A stretch of 64,000 nucleotides of DNA from Leifsonia xyli subsp. xyli str. CTCB07 (GTDB lineage: Bacteria; Actinomycetota; Actinomycetes; Actinomycetales; Microbacteriaceae), in contig NC_006087.1 of NCBI RefSeq assembly GCF_000007665.1, forward strand, positions 2,108,001 to 2,172,000, written 5' to 3'. How positions within the stretch are numbered: position 1 is the first letter of the stretch; each line of letters begins with the position of its first letter. Position numbers and translations under genes: made by a program. The notes beneath the pieces were generated by a model. That model made no database searches and was not told the DNA's origin. It saw only the letters and a list, made by a program, of their open reading frames with translations. Of the stretch, positions 59,526-64,000 are shown in pieces.

Positions 59526-59968
59526 CGAGAGAACTCCGTTTGCGAGGAGGTGAGGCTTACCTCTCCAGCGAAACTCCCAAGCCCCCGCCTGAGCGGTGCA
59601 TCGGGTGTCTGCCGCAGACAGTTGAGTGCCGTTCGCCGCCAGACCTGGCGAGTCCGGCGCCCGGAGCGCTCCCGAACGCCTCGCTCTCTGAGGGCCCCGG
59701 CCACTCATCCCCCTCTTGGCGAGAGGAGAGGGGCACTCATTAAGGAGCGCATGAGCACCGCTGGGTTCGCACAGGATGTGGAGCGCTCGAGTGACGACAG
59801 CGGAGACCGCCACCCCGTAGCCCACCACTCAGAGAGAGCGCACAGCCGGGGATCACGATCACTCATTTCGCCCACTCCCCGCCTCTGGCCTCTGCTTCGC
59901 ACCGTTAACTGATCAGGGACAACCCGAATCCGCCGCCTCGGCACAGAACGACGTCCCGAAAGGCTCGT
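59526..59968 (+). promoter_or_regulatory. Divergent region between the GH25 pseudogene and the signal peptidase, four CACTCA sites
   Basis: These 443 bp hold no gene. CACTCA occurs at 59702, 59734, 59826 and 59860, all in the orientation of the signal peptidase gene, 104-267 bp before its start. Nothing else is recognised. Confidence 0.5.
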
Positions 59969-60523
59969 ATGACCAGCGTCACCCTCACCGAGGACCCCTT
60001 CTCGACACAAGACCGGCGCCGGTCGGTGTCGCACCGGGTCCACCCCCTGCTCATCCTCCGTTCGATCGTCCTCTGGCTTGCCGCGGCCGTCTGCGCCGCG
60101 AGCGTCGTGATCGTCGCGTGCTGCGCGCTCTTCCAGTTGCGCCCCGAAATCGTCGTCTCCGGCTCGATGGAACCGGCCCTCCCGATCGGCTCGCTCGTGC
60201 TCGCCACCGACACGCCGGGAGCAGAGCTCCGCCCCGGCGATATCGTGACGGTGGAGCGCCCGGGCAGCCAAGGCCTCGTCACACACCGCGTCGTCTCGAC
60301 GGAGTTCGTCGACGGCCGGACCAGCCTCATACTCAAGGGCGATACCAACACCACGCCCGACCCGGAGCCTTATCCGGTGAGCAGCGCCGGCAAAGTCGTC
60401 GCGACCCTCCCGGTCGTCGGCTCTGTGGCCGCGGTCGTGAAGACCCCGTTGGGCATCGCCACGATCGTGGCCCTCGCGGGCGTCGTCCTCGTCCTCGGTT
60501 TCAGCGGACGCCGAAAAGCCTAA
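59969..60523 (+). CDS. SipW-like (archaeal/ER-type) signal peptidase I
   Basis: The 184-residue protein has an N-terminal membrane helix (SIVLWLAAAVCAASVVIVACC), the catalytic Ser66 in VVSGSMEPALPIGS and, in place of the usual Lys, His106 in LVTHRVVSTEF, the mark of S26B/SipW enzymes. LKGDTNTTPDPEPYPV is the conserved third block, and a second helix ends the protein. SipW-type peptidases process matrix proteins of surface structures rather than the bulk secretome, which fits its place in a surface island. Confidence 0.88.
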   Translation: MTSVTLTEDPFSTQDRRRSVSHRVHPLLILRSIVLWLAAAVCAASVVIVACCALFQLRPEIVVSGSMEPALPIGSLVLATDTPGAELRPGDIVTVERPGSQGLVTHRVVSTEFVDGRTSLILKGDTNTTPDPEPYPVSSAGKVVATLPVVGSVAAVVKTPLGIATIVALAGVVLVLGFSGRRKA

Positions 60524-60703
60524 CCCGGCGCACAGAAACCGCGAGGATGGCCCGAACCCTCCGGCACGAGCCATGCCGTCTTCTCGTGCCCGCAGCGATC
60601 GGCAGCCGGCCGCGCCCACCCCTCACCGCGAATTCTCCCTCGCGCAGGCCGGCGGACTCGGCCACCGCACCGGTACAGTCGAGAGGGAGGAAGGGATATT
60701 CCT

Positions 60704-63220
60704 GTGTTTATGTTCAACTATGAACTCCGCACCCTCGTAGCCTCCGTACGGTCCGGGCGCTCAGCCCACGTCGTCGGGCCGGGAGGCGTCGGGGCATCGA
60801 CCCTGCTCCGCGCCCTGGCCTCGCAGCTCGAGGCCGAAGGATACGCCGTCCTGGCCATCACGGGCGCCCCCTACACCCGGTCCATCGATTTCTTCCCCCT
60901 CCAGCAGGCCCTCCTCACTCTTCCCTCCCAGCCCAGCCTGCGCTCCTTCTCGGGCCTCATCGACGCCGTCTCGGCGGATCTCGCGGCCACGCCGCTGCGC
61001 GCCGTCATCCTCGATGGCATCGAAAACATCGACTCGGGAACGCTCAACGTCGTGCAGGCAGCCGCCGACCGCACCAGCGCGCCGGTCGTCTTCTCCAGAA
61101 GCGTGACCATCGGCGCCCTCGTGCGGGCCGACATCCATTACACCCGCTACCCCGGACGCCGGATCGACCTACGTCCACTCGATTTCGTCGGGACGGCGGC
61201 GCTGGTCCAAGCCCAGCTCGCGAACCAGCCGGACACCGAGATCGTCTCCCGCGTCTTCGCCAAATCCGGCGGGATCACCGGACTCTCCCTGGCCATCGTG
61301 GACGGCGCCGTCGACAGCGACTTGATCGAACTGCGCGGCAGCCGCTGGACGATGACGGGCCAGAGCCTGTGGAGCAGCAGCATCGACGCGTGGCTGGAGA
61401 CCCGCTTCGCCACCCTCGACGCGATCGCTTTCGACGGGCTCGAGCACCTCGCCCTCGCCCACTCGTCGCCGCAGCCCAAAGCCTGCACCCGCGTCGCCGA
61501 CGACACGATGAAAGAGCTGGAAGGCCACGGCCTGGTCTCGATCCTCACGACCTCGGCGGGCCGCAGCATCGCACTCATGCCGCCGGCGCTCAGCGACTAC
61601 TTCCGCGAAGCCTCCGGCTACGGCGTCGCACGGCTGCATCCCGACGCCGGCGACGCGGAAAGCTCAGCACGCTCTCCGCAGGACACGGATGTCGCCCTCT
61701 CCGTGAACGGGTTCCGCGAGCACGTCAACGAGAGCCTCCTCGCACACGCGGCGGCCTGGGAGGCTGCGCCAACGGTCGGAGCAGCGCTGCCGTATGCGCA
61801 GACGCTCATGGATGTGCCGCGCAGCGACCGCACGCTGCGCGCCGTGTTCGGCAGCACGCCGCTCTCCTCCGCGACGACACCCGAGGAAGCATTCGATTTC
61901 GCCTTCCTGCGGGCGATCTGGTCCAGCCAGGCCAGCCACCGGAGTCCCGGCTTCTCCGAGCACTTCGCAGAGCTGGCTCGCCTCTTCCCCGTGTGGGCCC
62001 CCGCCATCGGCATCTTCACCCGGTTGCTGACCGAGGGGGCCGCGAGCGTCGGCGACGACCCGGTCGCGGTGTTCGCGCAGACCGGCGTCGTCGGGACGCC
62101 GGGAGAAGCCCTCTGCATGACGACGTTCGCCTACGTCAATCTGATCGAGGGCGCGTTCGCGACGGCGGCCGAATGGGCGGCACGCATGCCCCCTTCCGAT
62201 CTGCTGATCGTGGGCCGCTTCCGGGGGTTCGTGGAGGCGCTCACGGCGCTCGTCGCCGGCGACGAGAACGTCGCCCTCCATCGCAGCCTCCGTGCGCTCC
62301 ACCAGGCCCAGAGCGACCGCGATCACGGCGGCATCCTGCTGCACGCCTATGTCGCCGCCCTCTCGCTGCTCGGTCTGGCCCGCTGGAAGGAAGCCCTCGA
62401 AGTCGTGGACAGCGCCCTCGCCTTCGGGCCGTCCGGCGCCTCGAACAACGGCCTCTACCGCGCACTGCTCTGGATCGGCTCCTTCATCAATCTCTGGCTC
62501 GGCGAGGACAGGCTCGCGTCGTTCTTCGAAGCGGAGGCGGAGAACCTGAACGCCCCCGACGACGCTCTCCCGGGGATGCAGAAAGGCATCGGCACGGTCA
62601 TCCGCCAGCTCATCGCGGGCGACCCGACCTCGGCGATGGAGACCATGCGCAACCTGGCGGAAAGGCTCAGCCAGCAGCGCAATCTCTTCGCCGCCCTCAT
62701 AACCGTCCGGATCGGCCTGGCGATCTGGCCGGAACCCTCCAGCTTCGAGCTGTTCGGCGACCTCATGATGCGCGCGTACGGCACCGAGCCCCGCCGCCTG
62801 CTCGCCCTGGCCAGCGCCTCATTCACCGACGCCGGAAAGCTCACCGCGCTCGCCCAGGATTTCGGCCAGAACGCCAACACCCCGCTCGCCATCCTCATCC
62901 TCGCCGCTCGCGGCCGCCAAGAGCACGAGACCCCCTCCGACCTCACCGAGGCCATTCAGCTCGCGCTGACCACCCTCGAAGCGGATGCCGACATCCCTGT
63001 CGTCGCTACCCAGCCGGCCCTTCAGGACCGCTCCCAGCGCGTGGACTTGCTGACCGTGCGCGAGACCGAGATCGCCCTCCTCGCCCCGACCCACTCCAAC
63101 GCGGCGATCGCCTCCCGCCTGGGCCTGAGCGTCCGCACCGTGGAGAACCACATCCACAGCGCGCTCAAGAAGACCGGCACCACGAACCGGCAGGAGCTGT
63201 TCTCGGCGCTGCGACGGTAG
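60704..63220 (+). CDS. Large LuxR-family transcriptional regulator
   Basis: The 838-residue protein starts at GTG 60704 with GGAGGAAGG upstream. An N-terminal ATPase-like region has GPGGVGASTLLRAL, where Ala31 stands for the Walker A Lys, and LRAVILDGIENIDSGTLNVV at the Walker B place. A long helical middle follows, as in MalT/STAND regulators, then the LuxR helix-turn-helix (LTVRETEIALLAPTHSNAAI, LSVRTVENHIHSALKKTGTT). It is a paralogue of the broken gene at 51099-53603, with the surface island between them. Regulation of that island is plausible; ATP binding is doubtful. Confidence 0.88.
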   Translation: MFMFNYELRTLVASVRSGRSAHVVGPGGVGASTLLRALASQLEAEGYAVLAITGAPYTRSIDFFPLQQALLTLPSQPSLRSFSGLIDAVSADLAATPLRAVILDGIENIDSGTLNVVQAAADRTSAPVVFSRSVTIGALVRADIHYTRYPGRRIDLRPLDFVGTAALVQAQLANQPDTEIVSRVFAKSGGITGLSLAIVDGAVDSDLIELRGSRWTMTGQSLWSSSIDAWLETRFATLDAIAFDGLEHLALAHSSPQPKACTRVADDTMKELEGHGLVSILTTSAGRSIALMPPALSDYFREASGYGVARLHPDAGDAESSARSPQDTDVALSVNGFREHVNESLLAHAAAWEAAPTVGAALPYAQTLMDVPRSDRTLRAVFGSTPLSSATTPEEAFDFAFLRAIWSSQASHRSPGFSEHFAELARLFPVWAPAIGIFTRLLTEGAASVGDDPVAVFAQTGVVGTPGEALCMTTFAYVNLIEGAFATAAEWAARMPPSDLLIVGRFRGFVEALTALVAGDENVALHRSLRALHQAQSDRDHGGILLHAYVAALSLLGLARWKEALEVVDSALAFGPSGASNNGLYRALLWIGSFINLWLGEDRLASFFEAEAENLNAPDDALPGMQKGIGTVIRQLIAGDPTSAMETMRNLAERLSQQRNLFAALITVRIGLAIWPEPSSFELFGDLMMRAYGTEPRRLLALASASFTDAGKLTALAQDFGQNANTPLAILILAARGRQEHETPSDLTEAIQLALTTLEADADIPVVATQPALQDRSQRVDLLTVRETEIALLAPTHSNAAIASRLGLSVRTVENHIHSALKKTGTTNRQELFSALRR

Positions 63221-63300
63221 CGCCCTGCGCTCTCCAGCGCGGAGCCCCGGTTTCGGCAGCCTGCTGCGGCTCAGTCCGTGTGGTTCGGTGGGTGCGCCTG

Positions 63301-63960
63301 TCAGCGCCCGCCGAGCGAGTGACGTCGAGTCATCATCGCTCCGACGACGAGCAGCGAGAGAGCGCCACAGCCACCCAGCGTCAGCGAGGTCGCCTCATCC
63401 GAGCCCGTGCGAGCCAAATCGCCAGCCGTCCCAGGAGGTTTCGCGGCGGGCGCCGCGACGGCCGCCGGAGCGGCTGGCGCCCGCGATCGTGATCGTGTCT
63501 TTTTCGATGGCGCTCTCATAGGGGTTCGACGCGATGACCGTGAACGTCGCCGTCCCCGGCGTCGTCGGGATGCCAGAGATCTTCCCGCTGGAGGCATCCA
63601 GCGACAACCCCGCAGTCAGAGCGCCAAACGTGACGGCGAAGACGATCGTTCCGAGCCCCTTCGCCGTCACCGTGAACGCGTACTCCACCCCGGCCGTCCC
63701 GCCCACCGGAGCGCCCGAGGTGAACACCAGTGTGGTCACGACCGCAGGCACACGGCCACCGGAGAGCCGGGCGTCCACCTGCGCTCCTCCGGTCACCGCC
63801 CGAACCACGAGGGGAGCGGACGAGGCCGCAACGGCCTCACCCGGTTCCGCAGCGATACCGATATGAGCCCCCACCAGCAGAGCAGCGGCGATGACAGCCG
63901 CTGTTCGCCGTGCCGCCGCTCCACCGCGAACAGACTTCTTCTCCCTCGCGAAACCGCAGA
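63301..63960 (-). pseudogene. Wall-anchored protein with putative Ig domain and LARTG signal, frameshifted
   Basis: On the minus strand a signal core (RRTAAVIAAALLVGAHIGIAA) is followed by a putative Ig (He_PIG) domain: YAFTVTAKGLGTIVFAVTFG, LTAGLSLDASSGKISGIPTT, ATFTVIASNPYESAI. The frame is lost near 63485 and continues as PAAVAAPAAKPPGTAGDLAR-TGSDEA, a helix and a short basic tail. No clear start codon is found before the signal core. The sorting signal LARTG is like those of the other broken surface proteins here. Confidence 0.7.
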
Positions 63961-64000
63961 GTCCCTGCAGATCATCACAGCACCCCTCGCCAAGGATCGC

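Overview
The window is about 68% GC by eye, with GTG/TTG starts, tight overlapping operons and gene families typical of Microbacteriaceae (short DUF7882-type protein, CHY zinc finger, LytR-CpsA-Psr proteins, HelD, Lhr, DUF3566). The many recently broken genes and the IS30 and IS481 elements are what is known of Leifsonia xyli, a sugarcane pathogen with a decaying genome. The species assignment is inference; no database was searched.

Layout. 1-4 kb: a truncated CobW-like GTPase gene, an IS30 element with a frameshifted transposase, remains of one IS481-like element, and a nearly complete IS481 element whose transposase has one internal stop. 4-11.5 kb: rpoB-rpoC (minus strand), with a promoter candidate upstream and a hairpin downstream. 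11.8-14.5 kb: spermidine-synthase-like, CGNR, SprT-like and TPR genes. 14.7-22.7 kb: an erosion zone with one giant secreted surface protein (at least four frameshifts) and broken DUF427, ComB-like and SRPBCC genes. 22.7-34.6 kb: housekeeping genes (DUF1684, HelD, DEAD-box helicase, NUDIX, esterase, Nei-type glycosylase, LCP) plus a decayed lhr carrying two poly-C tracts.

34.8-41 kb: DUF3566, then a biotin module. A TetR-type repressor (BioQ-like) is divergent from bioY, an acyl-CoA ligase, a thiolase, bioM and bioN, with two TGAAC-N3-GTTCA palindromes between them. 41.6-50.6 kb: metals and envelope. This part holds mntH with a DtxR/MntR-like box, a second LCP protein, feoA-feoB-Nfu behind an IdeR-like box, a DyP peroxidase with a PCuAC copper chaperone, and a DsbA-like lipoprotein.

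50.6-64 kb: a cell-surface island. A three-gene operon (exosortase/archaeosortase-like protease, UDP-GlcNAc 2-epimerase, processive GT2 glycosyltransferase) lies between two large, inverted, paralogous LuxR-type regulators, one of them broken. A SipW-like signal peptidase, a secreted protein and three broken surface proteins with LAxTG sorting signals lie in or beside it. CACTCA hexamers cluster upstream of four genes in 44-60 kb, nearly all in the same orientation relative to the gene; this may be an undescribed regulon. The exosortase operon together with this motif is the best candidate for a novel system here.

At least twelve genes are interrupted. Some single-base lesions could be sequencing errors; their number, with in-frame stops and partial deletions, favours real gene decay.
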